Assembly: GCA_030847615.1 (NCBI GenBank)
Contig: JAUMIR010000002.1
Location: forward strand, 233,697,809 to 233,761,808
DNA from: Gambelia wislizenii
Lineage: Eukaryota; Chordata; Lepidosauria; Squamata; Crotaphytidae
Reading direction: 5' to 3'
Length of the DNA stretch: 64,000 nucleotides
The notes under the pieces were generated by a model. That model did no database searches and had not been told where the DNA came from. It saw only the letters and a program-made list of their open reading frames with translations. Shown piece after piece: positions 10,614 through 21,307 of this stretch. Position numbers and translations under genes: made by a program. Numbering within the stretch: position 1 is the first letter of the stretch; every line of letters begins with the position of its first letter.

Positions 10614-10910
10614 GTGACTGCCGTTCCTACGGTGCATCTGTGCTGGCTATGGGGCTTTCAGGCACACACACCCCACCGCTCCACTCTCAAGCGAGTCTGT
10701 AGCCAGACCACGCCCACCACCCTGGCTGCATGAACTGCAAAGATGCGAACTTATCACATCAACCAATTTCGGACTAAATTGTGTAAACAAAAGGGGCACT
10801 GGAGTGAAAGGGAGGTAACCTGGCATTTTCCGCACTTAATTCTCCCGTGTAACTGACCCCCCAGAGAGGACATTAAGCACACACTGAGGCAGGGTTGGGA
10901 TTCATGCAGC

Positions 10911-10992
10911 CTTCTAGATGTTGTCAGATTGCAAATCCCAGCATTCTTCACCATTGTCCAGGGCTGATGGGAGTTCCAGTCCAACAACATAT
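10911..10992. mobile_element. Pal-C short fold-back element
   Basis: The left arm TTCTAGATGTTGTCAGATTG followed by AAATCCCAGCATTC pairs loosely with the right arm GATGGGAGTTCCAGTCCAAC followed by AACAT. This ACAACTCCCA / TGGGAGTTGTAGTCC pattern recurs at 30045, 48371, 50048 and 53490-53850. Confidence 0.6.
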
Positions 10993-11040
10993 ACAGGGCC
11001 AGAGGATTCCCCCCCTGTATGAAGCAGAACACTCCTAAAC

Positions 11041-11255
11041 ATGTTTCCCCATTGGTTTATATTCCCAGCTAAATGTGTTTAGGATTACAGCAATCTTTCA
11101 ATCCTACTAAGTGTGTGTGTGTGCTCGTGTGCACGTGTGTGCGTGCGTGTATGCGTGCATGTTTACATTAGGACTGCAGGCTTACATCACAGTTCTAATG
11201 CTTACTCAGAAGTAAGCCCCCTTGAATTCCCATTGAATTACTCTAAGGCAAATGT
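11041..11255. repeat. Pal-D fragment containing a GT-rich microsatellite
   Basis: TTAGGATTACAGCAATC at the left and CTTACTCAGAAGTAAGCCCC at the right belong to a short palindromic motif seen again at 29371 and 33740. The interval 11111-11160 is a variant GT/GC-interrupted microsatellite. Confidence 0.5.
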
Positions 11256-11399
11256 GCACATAATGGGGTATAAATAAATTGTTACCCCCTGTGCTTTACT
11301 GGAAGTACCTTTGCAAAACAGGTGCCATAAAACGGATGGCTTTAATCCCCTTTAAAAGCACAGTTCTTATCAGCAGAGTTTTCTATTTAAAATACATAT

Positions 11400-11869
11400 G
11401 CAGCAGACACATATGAATTCCAAGCATGCAAGTTTAAGATAGCCATCCACACAAGATTCATCCCCAGTTTATATTCTCTAACATAAAAGACTCGAAACAC
11501 TCAAAAGCAGTTTAAAAATATAAAAACATCTTTACTTACAGTCAGTGTGCATATCTCAGTGAATATCAGCAGCATATTAACAAGTGAAGGCTACACTAGT
11601 AAAATACAACTAAAAACTACATGTCAAAAACAAAATGTGTGGGAACTCTGTCCCAGAGTTGTTGCCTCTACAAAATCATCATGGCCAGTGTTGTCTCATG
11701 GTTGACTCCCCAGAACAAAGAAGAAGGACTTGGACACACCTTTCCCCTCTGGAAAGCCAATCACAATTCAACAGGAAATTACATCACAGATTCTGTTTAC
11801 TTCTATCAGTTAACCCTTTCAGCAGTTAAACATCTCAGTTTATTGGATTGCAAACTACATATCCCAACA
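11400..11869 (-). mobile_element. LTR-like segment, copy 1
   Basis: Shares an extended order of blocks with 42050-42471: ACTCAAAAGCAG, TTACTTACAGTC..GCATATC, GTAGCAGCAT-like, TCTATCAGTTAACCCTTTCA and TTGGATTGCAAACTACATAT. Read on the minus strand it begins TGTTGGGATATGTAG, consistent with an LTR 5' end (TG). The other boundary is not fixed. No internal retroviral genes are present. Confidence 0.45.
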
Positions 11870-12020
11870 GCATGTAGACTTAGTCTTTCCTGTTGCTCAG
11901 TGCAGGGGTTAAGCATGGTTAAACTTGGCATGATCATGTCTCAAATACATTAAAAATATACCTTTTGCAATGAATTAGGATAGCTAAAGTGTAAGAGGTG
12001 ATGAAGATTCTTGTGCCTCA

Positions 12021-12092
12021 TAGAATCATACAACCATAGAGTTGGAAGAGACCACAAAGGTCATCCAGTCCAACCCCTGCCATGCAGGAATA
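12021..12092 (-). mobile_element. CR1 3' terminal fragment
   Basis: Read on the plus strand it begins TAGAATCATACAACCATAG and continues GAGTTGGAAGAGACCAC and CATCCAGTCCAACCCCTGCC. This is the complement of a CR1 3' end with its ATTCTATGA terminal repeat. Confidence 0.8.
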
Positions 12093-12752
12093 AAGAAAAA
12101 GCTCTGGTGTGAGGCTCTGAGAAGTGTTTGTTGAGCTTCAGCCATGAAAGACCCCCATGTGCCTTTTATACACAGCTGGGTTTTGGGAAAGAAGAGGCAG
12201 TGAAACCTTTGGTCTTCCAGATATTGTTGGGCTATGACTTCCATCATCCTTGACCGTTATGCATATGACTCATTGGAGCTGGATACCAATAGCAAAGCCA
12301 TGGGTTCCTTGTCCTTGTGAGCAAAGGATGCTTCACTGTTGCCCATTTGTAGCAATGTGCAAAGCCATTGAGCCCAATTATGGGTCCATCTACCCCTTCC
12401 TTCCTATGCTGCCTCTTACAGCTCATCCAGGAGAGCTGCTGATAGTACAGGAAATATTAGCTAGGCAGCACCGAACTTTTGTTTGGTTCCAAAGACCCAG
12501 AAGGTCTTTTCCAGCCCTGCTACGTAAGAGCTTGTAATCAGAAATGCCGGGTGCTAAAGCTAGACACTGTGGCATTCAAGCCAATGTACAGCTGCAGGTG
12601 AAACTCTGCTATGGCTCCACACTCACTCCCCACTCCCCCAGGACTCATGGTTTCGGTGTGATAGCCCCCTTGAGTGGCCATCCCTTGGCTGGTGGAGAGC
12701 ACAGGGGACCAGAGAAGTACCTGGGTCTGCCCCATAGCCGGATGCAGAAGGC
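12093..12752. other. Anonymous sequence, nothing recognised
   Basis: A Pal-C-like block TTGTTGGGCTATGACTTCCA (12224-12243) is the only repetitive motif. No gene is supported. Confidence 0.4.
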
Positions 12753-13137
12753 ATATCCTCCAGCTGCCCCAGTTTGGTAGAGACAGTCTCCATTAATCCT
12801 CTGTTGGCCTACTTTTTCAGCTGCTATTAAAATGTCCCACTTTCTTCCTCCTCCGACCACTTCCCCCCTTTTCCTTGGTTTATTTCCATTGCTGAGTTCA
12901 AAGTGAGAAGGTCATTTGCACTCAGTTAACTCAACAGGGAGAATGAGGAGAGGAGATGGGGTGGTGGTGGTTGGGAATCTTGTCCTTCCCAGTAGGCTCA
13001 GGCAAAAGCAAATTGTTTACAGCCTCTTCTAGCCTGTGTGTTCTTGCTCATTAATAATGTTTGCCATCTAGACCACACTCTGTTGTTGCTTATCCACATC
13101 TGTCCTGGTTTTCATCTGTGAAATGTTGGATGGTATG
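12753..13137 (+). mobile_element. Pal-E element (DNA transposon-like), copy 1
   Basis: The terminal repeats are CATATCCTCCAGC at the left and GTTGGATGGTATG at the right, matching the copies at 42539 and 53012 (consensus CATACCCTCCAAC). Internal shared blocks are AGAGACAGTC, TTAAAATGTCCCA, GTTCAAAGTGA and TCTGTGAAATGTTGG. About 385 bp, no coding sequence. Confidence 0.75.
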
Positions 13138-13300
13138 AGAAAGATGACATCTTCTGCTGACCCTGAGTCCATGGGGTGGTGGTGGTGGGAGGTCTTTGGT
13201 CACCCAGAGGGTGGAAGAGAATATGTAGATATCTGTAGCTATAAGGTGGACTTACACTTGATATGTCACTAGCAAAAGGCCAGCCGATTCATGATCAGCA

Positions 13301-13740
13301 TTTATTTTATTTTATTTTATTTTATTTTATTTTATTTTATATGCTGCCAGCCTAGCCTCCTGTGGGAGGGAGTTCCAAAGGGCCAGAGCAGCCCCTGAGA
13401 AGGCTCTCTCTTGAGTCCTTTCCAAGTGAGGCTGTGATGGTGGTGGGACCAAAAGAAAGCCTTCTCCTGTGAACCTCAGAACTCTGGTAGGTTCATATAG
13501 GAAGATACAGTCTTTCAAATAGTCTGGGCCTAAGCCATGTAGGGCTTTATAGGTAATGACCAGCACTTTGAATTGTGCCTGGAAATGAACTGGCAGTCAG
13601 TGGAGCTGTTTTAATATGATTGTATGCTCCCTATAACTGGCCCCGGTCAGCATTCTGGCCACAGCATTCTGGACCCGCTGAAGTAAATCAGACTGAAGGC
13701 TAAATGATGCTTTCCATGGAACCATACTACTGGAGGATGA
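13301..13740 (-). pseudogene. L2-clade LINE 3' end with (TTTTA)n tail
   Basis: On the minus strand from about 13735 it encodes LQRVQNAVARMLTGASYREH, then LKQLHWLPVHFQAQFKVLVI, TYKALHGLGPDYL and AFSGAALALWNSLPQEAR. This is the conserved C-terminal region of L2-clade RT proteins. The LINE ends in the pure TTTTA repeat at 13301-13341, a typical LINE 3' simple repeat. It is 5'-truncated. Confidence 0.85.
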
Positions 13741-13837
13741 TGAGAAGCCGCTTCAGGACAAGGAAATATCTTTAGATACCTGTGGGGGAAAGAAGAGGCA
13801 TCTTGGAGTGATTTAAAGCATTATGCTCCCCATCAGT

Positions 13838-14042
13838 GGTGGCTGGTGGCTCTGTACCAGTGGGGCAGGTCAATCTGCTTTGGATTTTTATTCCAGACTT
13901 TAAAGGAGCCTCCCACGGCACTGAAGGTGCTATTTAGTGGGTAGGAGAGAGTTCAGGATCTTAGCTATCTCCTTTAAACTTCCAATTAAAACCTTGAGCT
14001 GAGTCAGTCACCTTTGCTGACATGGGAATCACCAGCCACTTG
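13838..14042. mobile_element. Pal-B hairpin element, copy 4
   Basis: The left arm begins GGTGGCTGGTGGCTCTGTAC; the right arm ends TGACATGGGAATCACCAGCC. Internal order and length match copies 2 and 3. Confidence 0.75.
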
Positions 14043-14371
14043 ACTTGAAATGGAGGATCATTCAGTAGGAAAATGTGACGCTCTTCAAAACTCCAGAAGC
14101 TGAATATCCACTTTAAAAAAAAATGAGAGAGAGGGGGGGGGATTTTATCAGATGAGCCCCTTAAGAATGCCCCCCACCACACTTACCTTCTCTCCCAGCA
14201 GAAGGCTTCCCCAGCAATGAAGACCTTATTGTGTGGGAAATTTAAAAAAACAAAACAAAATAAACACAGGTAAAGTTACACAAAGCACATACACACACTT
14301 TAAAACTTACAAGTAACCAGGAGAGGGTCATTTAAAAAGCATCACTTACCTGTATGTTGTGATCTCACTCA

Positions 14372-14406
14372 CTGAATCTTCGTTTGCGAAGAAAAGCCAG
14401 AGAGAC
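14372..14406 (+). mobile_element. 35-bp LINE 3' terminus flanked by an 8-bp duplication
   Basis: The 35 bases from CTGAATCTTCGTTTGCGAAG onward match the last bases of the LINE at 55019-56481. They are flanked by CTCACTCA on both sides (14364-14371 and 14407-14414), so this appears to be an extremely 5'-truncated retrotransposition event. The sequence contains a stem TCTTCG/CGAAGA with loop TTTG. Confidence 0.75.
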
Positions 14407-14414
14407 CTCACTCA

Positions 14415-14776
14415 GAAGTGTTCGTGCCGGACCAGCCATTCATGGTGCATTCATGTGAGTTAAATGGCGCGAGATTTCATACACCAGCAATGCTGGCACT
14501 AAAGTGCCACAGGAGATCAATTGACAGCTTCAGCCATCAATTAAAAGTATGGGTTTGGGCCAGTACATAAATGCGAAAAGGCAACTTAGTCTGATATGTG
14601 CACTCTTTCACGTTTAAGTGGCATCGTTATGACACCATATTTAATGCATCTGATAAAGTCCAGAGAGAGAGAGAAGAGGGATAAAGAACAGTTGTTAGGG
14701 GTTTTGCAACACTTAGTCTGGTCTTGAGCTATAGTTCAGCCTCAGCTCATTTTCAGAAGGCAACTCAAGGCTGCAG
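14415..14776. other. Anonymous sequence, nothing recognised
   Basis: No repeat family or coding signal recognised. Confidence 0.4.
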
Positions 14777-14960
14777 ATTCATAGAATTATAGATTCACTG
14801 ACTTAGGAGAGATCACAAGGGCCATCTAGTCCAACCCCCTGCCTTGCAGGAATACACAATCAAGGCATTCCCAACAGATGGCCATCCAGCCTCTGTTTAA
14901 AAACCTCCAAAGAATGAGACTCCACCACACTCTAAGGGAATGTATTCCACCACTGAACAG
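14777..14960 (-). mobile_element. CR1 3' fragment
   Basis: Read on the plus strand: TCATAGAATTATAGATTCAC, GGCCATCTAGTCCAACCCCC, CATCCAGCCTCTGTTTAAAA. This is the complement of the CR1 3' region seen in sense at 15483. Confidence 0.85.
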
Positions 14961-15199
14961 ATTGTATTCTCTGTTTTGCACCTGGGAAAATTTGACACCT
15001 CCTCACTTGTTGCTCATTTACGACTGTTATAATTACTGTCTAGGATGGTCTCTGTGACATCAAAATGGCAAAACAACATCTGTGTTGTGCATTTCATGAG
15101 CCTTTCGTTCCTCTTATATATTCATTGACTCTAGCATTGTGTGACACTGGTGCTGAAGCCAATGTGACAAAGAACTTGGTGACAAAGTCTTTTTACTAT

Positions 15200-15382
15200 G
15201 TTTTAAAGGTGTTTTAAACTGTTTCAAATTCATGTGCTGCACAGGATCGATGGTGTAATATTTTAAAGCCTTTTTATGAATAGGGTTTTTTTAGTGGTAC
15301 ATTGTTTTAGTCTGTGTTGTAAGCCACCTTGGGTCTCATTCCCAAGAAAGGCAAGATATAAATAAATAGATAAATAAATAAA
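15200..15382 (+). mobile_element. LINE 3' tail (L2-like)
   Basis: TTGTAAGCCACCTTGGGTCT, then GGCAAGATATAAATAAATAG with TAAA units. This matches the terminal part of the L2 at 16188-18047 (TTGTAAGCCGCCCTGATGCG...CAGGATATAAATAAAT). Coding sequence is absent. Confidence 0.65.
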
Positions 15383-15482
15383 GTTCTCCATGATGAGACA
15401 CAATTCCTCAATTTGGTTCTATAAATCCAACAAAGGAGAAGGGACAATTACAGGTTTGTAAAGGTATATGTGTAGATTTATA

Positions 15483-15962
15483 AGAAGGATATTGACCAGC
15501 TGGAACACGTCCAGAGAAGGGTGACCAAGTTGATCAAAAATCTGTAAACCAAGACTTAAGAGGAACTTCTTGGAGAGCTGGGTATGTTTACTTTGGAGAA
15601 GAGAAGACTAAGAGGTGGCAGGATAGCTGTAATTAAATATCTGAAGCGATGCCATGTAGAAGATGGAGCCAGCTTGTTTTCTGCTGCTCCAGAGACTAGA
15701 ACATGAACCAATGGATTCAAATGACAAGAAAATAGGTTTCACATAAAAATTAGAAAGAACTTTTTTTTAGCTGTCAGAGCTGTTCAACAGTGGAATAGAT
15801 TACCTCAGAGGGTGGTGGGCTTTCCTTCTTTGGAGGCCTTAAATGAGAGGTTGGATGGACATATTTCAGGAGTGCTTTAGCTGTGTATTCCTGCATGGTA
15901 GAGGGCTGGACTAAATGGCCCTTGTGGTCCCTTTGAACTCTAAGATTCTATGATTCTATAAG
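15483..15962 (+). mobile_element. CR1 LINE 3' fragment, uninterrupted
   Basis: From TTGACCAGCTGGAACACGTC through GCTGCTCCAGAGACTAGAAC to the terminal TAAGATTCTATGATTCTATA. It is 5'-truncated. It gives the intact reference for the insertion site of the 1850-2196 hairpin. Confidence 0.9.
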
Positions 15963-16038
15963 TGGATTCTATAGCCACCCTGAAATCAATATGGGAAAGG
16001 GTTAAAAGCATTTCAATCTCAACCTCATATTCCAACCA

Positions 16039-16187
16039 TCGGCTGTTCATGTCTCCCATGTTAATGGGATACTGAATTCACGCTGGGTTTTAATCTGAAC
16101 TTTAAAGGACTTCTCCAAGGTGCTGAACCCAACCACCCCAAATATGTTCAACATCTTGGACATCTCCTTTGAAGTTTGGACTAAAAC
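16039..16187. mobile_element. Pal-B hairpin copy 5, left part
   Basis: Left arm and loop (CGCTGGGTTTTAATCTGAAC, GTGCTGAACCCAACC, ATCTCCTTTGAAGTTTGGAC) run up to TAAAAC at 16182-16187. The rest of the hairpin resumes at 18048 after the L2 insertion. Confidence 0.8.
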
Positions 16188-17747
16188 TTGTCCAGTAACT
16201 CCGTTGATGAGGTTATAATGGATCAATTTCAATTTGTAAGTACTGATGACGTGGACAAGCTCCTTGGTAGAGTGAGTAAACCTACCTGCCCTCTTGACTC
16301 TTGCCCTTTGTGGCTGGCCGTCCAGGGGGGTGATGTCTTGAGGATGTTCCTTAGGGACATCCTCAATGCATCCGTTAGGGAAGGTCACATTCCAGCTTGC
16401 TTGAAGGAAGCGGCAGTTAGACTGCTCCTAAAAAGACCTTCACTTGACCCTCTGGATATGAAGAACTATTGGCCAGTCTCCTTACTACCTTTTTTGAGCA
16501 AGGTGATCGAGAGGGCGGTTGCTCTCCAACTCTAAGCTGTTTTGGAAGAAACTGATTATCTAGATCCATTTCAAACTGGCTTTAGGACGGGATTCAGAGT
16601 TGAGACTGACATGGTTGCCTTGGGTGATGACCTTCGCCTGAACATCGACAGGGGTATTGTGACCCTGTTGGTGCTACTGGATCTCTTAGTGGCTTTTGAC
16701 ACAATAGACCACGACATCCTCTTGGATCGCCTGAGAAGGTTAGGAATTGGAGGCACTATGCTGCAGTGGTTCCATTCTTTCCTCTCGGGCAGATTCCAGA
16801 GGGTGATGCTCGGGGACAGTTACTCTGCAAGGAAAGAACTTCATTGTGGTGTCCCACAAGGTGCCATCCTGTCCCCAATGCAATTCAATATATACATGAA
16901 GCTGCTGGGAGAGATCACTCGGAGGCATGGGGCGGGCTGTTATCAGTACGCTGATGACATCCAGATATATTTCTCCATGCCTCGGTCTTCAGCTCTGACT
17001 TCAGATGGTATCTCTTCTCTTAATGATTGTCTTAAGGAAGTAATGGACTGAATGAGGGAAAACAAATTGAAGCTGAATCCAGATAAAATGGAGGTACTCA
17101 TGGTAGCAGCCCTGAACCCAGGCATTGGGATACAATCTCCAGTCCTGGATAGGGTCACACTCTCCTCCAAGGACTATGTTCGCAGTCTGGGGGTGCTCCT
17201 GGACCCGTCGCTCCAGATGGTGAATCAGATAAATGCGATGGTCAGGAGTACCTCTTATCAGCTTTGGCTGATATGCCAGCTGCGCACTTTCATGGAAGTT
17301 GGGGATCTTGAGACTGTGGTACATGCTCTGGTAACCTCTCGTCTTGATTTCTGTAATGTACTCTACATGGGGCTACCCTTGTGCTTGGTCCAGAAACTTC
17401 AACTAGTACAGAATATGGCAGCCAGACTGGTCTCGGGTACATCCAGAAGAGACCATATACACTGATCTTAAGATCACTCCACTGGCTGCCCATTAGTTTC
17501 CGAGCCCAGTACAAGGTGTTGGTTATCACCTTTAAAGCCCTAAATGGCTTGGGTCCAATCTATCTTCAGGACCGCCTCCTTCCATATAACCCTCCCCATG
17601 CACGCAGGTCCTGGGAGGAATTTGTTACAACCTTTAAAAACTAGGCTTTCTTCAACCTCCCAGAGGGCCTTTTCGGCTTTCGCTCCCAGATTATGGAACA
17701 GCCTGCCGGACGAGATCTGTCCTATCACCACCCTAAATAGCTTTTAA
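16188..17747 (+). pseudogene. L2 reverse transcriptase (decayed ORF2 fragment)
   Basis: RNA-directed DNA polymerase of an L2-clade non-LTR retrotransposon. Frame 16188-17465 reads through two stops, at 16533 and 17049. Visible motifs are the N-terminal region PVSLLPFLSKVIERAVALQL, LDPFQTGFRTGFRVETDMVA, the catalytic block A LLVLLDLLVAFDTIDH, block B CGVPQGAILSPMQFNIYM, and block C YQYADDIQIY with YADD at 16947-16958. They continue into LKLNPDKMEVLMV and VQKLQLVQNMAARLVSGTSR. After about 17465 the frame shifts, and RSLHWLPISFRAQYKVLVIT and AFSAFAPRLWNSLPDEI complete the family C-terminus. Both stops and the frameshift rule out function. The catalytic aspartates are still present. Confidence 0.9.
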
Positions 17748-18047
17748 AAAGCTCTTAAGACGGATCTCTTCTGGCAGGCCTTTCCTGAATAGATACCCAG
17801 CCGTCAAAAAAGGAAATCTCGCTTGTCCCGATCTTGCCACATCCAGTGTCCATTGTTCATTTTTATTCTTTATTTTTATTTATTTATTTATTATATTTTT
17901 AAAGTATGTTTTTAATTCCTAAATTATTTAATTGTATTTTAAGGGGCGTGGGATTGGTTGGATATATATTTTAATTGTTGTAAGCCGCCCTGATGCGTTT
18001 CATAGAGGGGCAGGATATAAATAAATTTTATTACTATTTATTATTAT
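16188..18047 (+). mobile_element. 5'-truncated L2-clade LINE inserted in a Pal-B hairpin
   Basis: An 1860-bp insertion flanked by the direct repeat TAAAAC (16182-16187 and 18048-18053). It splits Pal-B copy 5 so that AAAACCCAGAGTGG resumes at 18049. It carries the RT domain, the C-terminal region, a 3' UTR with TTGTAAGCCGCCCTGATG, and an A/T-rich tail ATTTATTATTATT. The endonuclease and 5' end are missing, as is usual for aborted target-primed reverse transcription. Confidence 0.9.
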
Positions 18048-18112
18048 TAAAACCCAGAGTGGATGCATTGCCCCCCTTCCACTGATGTGGGAGCCACCAG
18101 TTGTCACAGATT
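18048..18112. mobile_element. Pal-B hairpin copy 5, right part
   Basis: AAAACCCAGAGTGGATGC through CCACTGATGTGGGAGCCACC is the missing right arm of the hairpin that starts at 16039, displaced by 1.86 kb of L2. Confidence 0.8.
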
Positions 18113-18762
18113 ACAACTCTGCCACCAGTCTCAAACACCGTCCCCCCATCTGAGCTCATGTGGGCTGTGCCTGGTCAACAAAGCGAACACCTTTATGTAG
18201 GACAGAAAAGATAATTAGTGATTTCTGATTACCCTCATCCATTGAGGCAACCTCATTATGGTGGCTGGTGAGAAGCAGAGAACTAATTTGGCTTGAAGCT
18301 TTTCAGACAGAAACTGGGTGTCTATTGAGTACAAAATGTCAACAGGTTGAGAAGATGTGAGAAACATCCAAATAAGCTTCTACTGGAGTGGCAGCAAAAG
18401 GAGCTGTTTTTTTGTTTTTTTTTAAAGAGGCCATTGAGGTTGAAGTGTTCCCTGCCACTATAATGCTGCAATTGAGGCAAAAGCTAAGAAGTTGTTCAGT
18501 GGCAAGTGTCATGTACTTAACTCCTCATTAGTTCTTGGTTGCAAATAAAACCACCTTTCCTATGCAGAGGGACCTTTTCTTAAGGATGTGAATCTCTCCA
18601 GAACTGTTCCCTGTTGAGAGGAGGTCACATACAGAAGCAAGATAGGGGTGGGTAGATGAGGAGACTTTCCCTCCATTTTGTGCACCTTGATTTTTATGTT
18701 TGTATAGGAAGGCAGCAAACTGGGGACCAGATAATGAATTACACATCTATCCTGATGGGAAA
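18113..18762. other. Anonymous sequence, nothing recognised
   Basis: Only a T-run at about 18408-18422 stands out. No coding evidence. Confidence 0.45.
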
Positions 18763-19222
18763 TGTTAGGAATAGCCAATAATAGCCTGGATCCTATTAAT
18801 TAGTCCCAACCGAAATAGTTGTTGGAAGTGAAGAAGCATCAACACTTGTTTACAGTTCTCTCTGTGTGTCACTGATCTGTGTTTTCAAGATATTACTTCC
18901 TACTTGCATGCAGACGTCACTTTCCCCCTTGCTACAAGAAGTTTTAGGGTTTTACAACTCTTTGTCTTAGAAGCCTGACACTAGAAGCCAGGAGACATGA
19001 GGCAGTTCTGCCTCAACATGCCTTACAGGCATGCATGAGAGTCACCCTTAGGGACTCTTCTACTCAAGTTAGATAACTATCTTTTACCTACCTGTTTTTC
19101 CTATCTAAGATGCATTCTCTGCCACAATAAATGTACGTTTTTGTCTTTTTAAACTTACTGGAGCATCCTGCATGTTTTTTTATCCTGTTTCATCCCAGAA
19201 GCTCATATTGCACAGGGGCTAC
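18763..19222 (+). mobile_element. Possible solo LTR
   Basis: Starts TGTTAGGAATAGCC and has a polyadenylation-like CAATAAATG near 19126-19134, followed by a T-rich stretch. The end is placed near CTACA at 19222. No target duplication was found, so this rests on layout only. Confidence 0.3.
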
Positions 19223-19452
19223 ACTGCATTTTGCTTAATATAAATACCAATAATTTCTTACAGTAGATCCACTGATTCATTGAGCCAAAATATAGGTACA
19301 TGCCATTGATTCAATGGGCCTGCTCTTGTTAGGACTAAGAAGAGAATTCAGGTCAATGTCAGATTAAATTACTTCCCCCAGAAATGCTTCTGACTGCCCA
19401 GGTGTGGTTAAAGAGTCTGAGGAACAATAGAAAACCAAGCATTCTAATTCAA

Positions 19453-19993
19453 CTAGCTGGTCCCGGCATACCATATGCTGTTAAAAAAAAAACTCCCCCC
19501 CAAATACCTGGTAGACCTCACACCTGGTTGTCTGGGTTCTGTCACAGCGGCTGCAGAGACTTCCTGCTGCCACCGCCAGTTGACTGCTTGGGTCTTGTCG
19601 CAGCGGCGGTGGCAGCTTCCCGCTGCTGCCAGTTGACTGCCTGGGTCCTGTCACAGTGGGAATAGAAATGATATTGCTGTGTAGATTTAAATCATAAGTG
19701 GGAATTGTGCAGCCCTGAGACATTGGTGAACTGGAAAGGCCTGCAGCCTTAGTAACTATAGCCAACACTATATAGCACATTGTATGGTTGCTCCCAGTAT
19801 GCAGATTGGCCATGAGTGGCAGGAGTGGATTGTGAGGTGGAGAGGGAATTTGCATGTGGGTGGTGACTGGCTAAGGGAATGACAGAAGTGGCCAATCGGC
19901 ACACTGAAAAAGGCAACATACCTAATATTCAGGAGGCAACATACCTACATACCTAAGGCTATTGTGCATACCCAAGAGTTTTATATAGAGAGA
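19453..19993 (-). mobile_element. Non-autonomous Helitron
   Basis: Read on the minus strand it starts TC after an A (ATCTCTCTATATAAAAC) and ends CTAG before a T, as Helitrons do, with no target duplication. A stem GCATA/TATGC with loop TGG lies about 12 bases before the CTAG end (19466-19478 on the plus strand). The internal part holds two imperfect copies of a unit containing CCAGTTGACTGC. The 5' block CTCTTGGGTATG is shared with the Helitron at 35005. Confidence 0.75.
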
Positions 19994-20224
19994 TGGGATG
20001 CCCTCTTTAGGCTGCATTCTCAGCGGCCTTCTGGCCAAAAGCTAAATTCTTAGCACTATGCAAACGATTCAGTGTTGAGGACAGGGTCTCCCCAAATTTT
20101 ATTTTTTTTCAGATGACTTTTCCTTCCATTAGACTGAAGGGGACCTGGGACTTTCTGATGAGTTTGGGGACCAATTTGTTTGATAACACTATGGGTTTTC
20201 TTTAATATTAAAAAGAAAACAAGG

Positions 20225-20550
20225 GAGAAGGAATGTAGCAGCACCTTTAAGACTGATTTATTTTGACATGAGCTGAAATTTCAACCTGGTTCAGATACAC
20301 TGATGGTGAGATGTTAACACCACATGTATTTAGGTACAGTTACATAGTAGTTGTGGGATGGGATGTAACAGAAAGTAACAATTTGCATCTTTCTGTTTGA
20401 TTTTACACCTTATCCCACAGCTATGGAACTGTGCTTACATACCTGTGGTGTCAATATGTCTCCATCAGAGCATCTGAAGAAGTGGATGGAAACCCACAAC
20501 AACTCAAGCTGAAATCAATGAGTTAGTTTTAAAGGAGCTGTTAGATTACC
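20225..20550. repeat. Inverted pair of a common interspersed repeat (about 325-bp fold-back)
   Basis: Arms at about 20240-20370 and 20405-20540 are inverted copies. AGCACCTTTAAGACTGATTT mirrors GTTAGTTTTAAAGGAGCTG, and TTAACACCACATGTATTTAG mirrors ATACCTGTGGTGTCAATAT. The outer sequence belongs to the repeat seen at 54318-54700. The copy near 20471-20480 reads CATCTGAAGA, a degraded form of the hammerhead-like core discussed there. Confidence 0.65.
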
Positions 20551-21307
20551 TCTCCCCTGCTCACATTCCACTTCACATCTAACATGTCTATTTCCTTGAA
20601 TACTATGCTTTTAAAGTCAGTGTGTGGTGGCTTTTAGAGGTGTTGTACACATTCAGAATATTCTGATCAGCTTTGCAGAAAGCTGTAAAGTACCTTGCGC
20701 TCCACCTTGCTCCTCCAGGGAAACTCTGTTCTCCTCTAGGAGGCAAATAGGGAAGCTGGAAGTGTCTCCTTCATAGTTCCCAGGTGATAAACATGGTAAC
20801 TGACAAGACTAGCAAAAATTGGCTACAGCAGTGGGGTGGGGGTAGGTGTCACACGGAAACCATTGCTGGCAGAAGTTGATTGCCATGATGAAGGCTGATG
20901 GACATTCACCCTGCCTTGCTCCTTTCACACACGCAGTAAGAAGAAGAAGCCACCTGCCTCCAGAGCTCTGACCTCTCATACTGACCTTTCTTTTTCTCAT
21001 TTCCTGCTACCTGATTGCTGCTGGGTACCACAATTTCATCTCTCCAAATGGTTTTCTTCCCCTCTCCACCTCTCCTTTCCTTCTGTTTTTTCCTCTTTTG
21101 CTTTTACAAAGGTTATTCTATACCTATGACTGCTGCTAGTTCACATAGCCCCTTTGCTGTGCCCATCCCAGGGCAGGGGGAACTGTTCTTAGCAGTTTTC
21201 TGGTATTGAGATTCCAGCTGCTTTCCCAGATCTCAGTCCTTGGGCTTTGGAGAAGAGGCAAACATCTGACATGTGCAAATCAGGACAGAATTCTGCAGTT
21301 GCACAAC
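20551..21307. other. Anonymous sequence, nothing recognised
   Basis: T-rich stretch at about 21060-21110. No gene or repeat family recognised. Confidence 0.4.
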
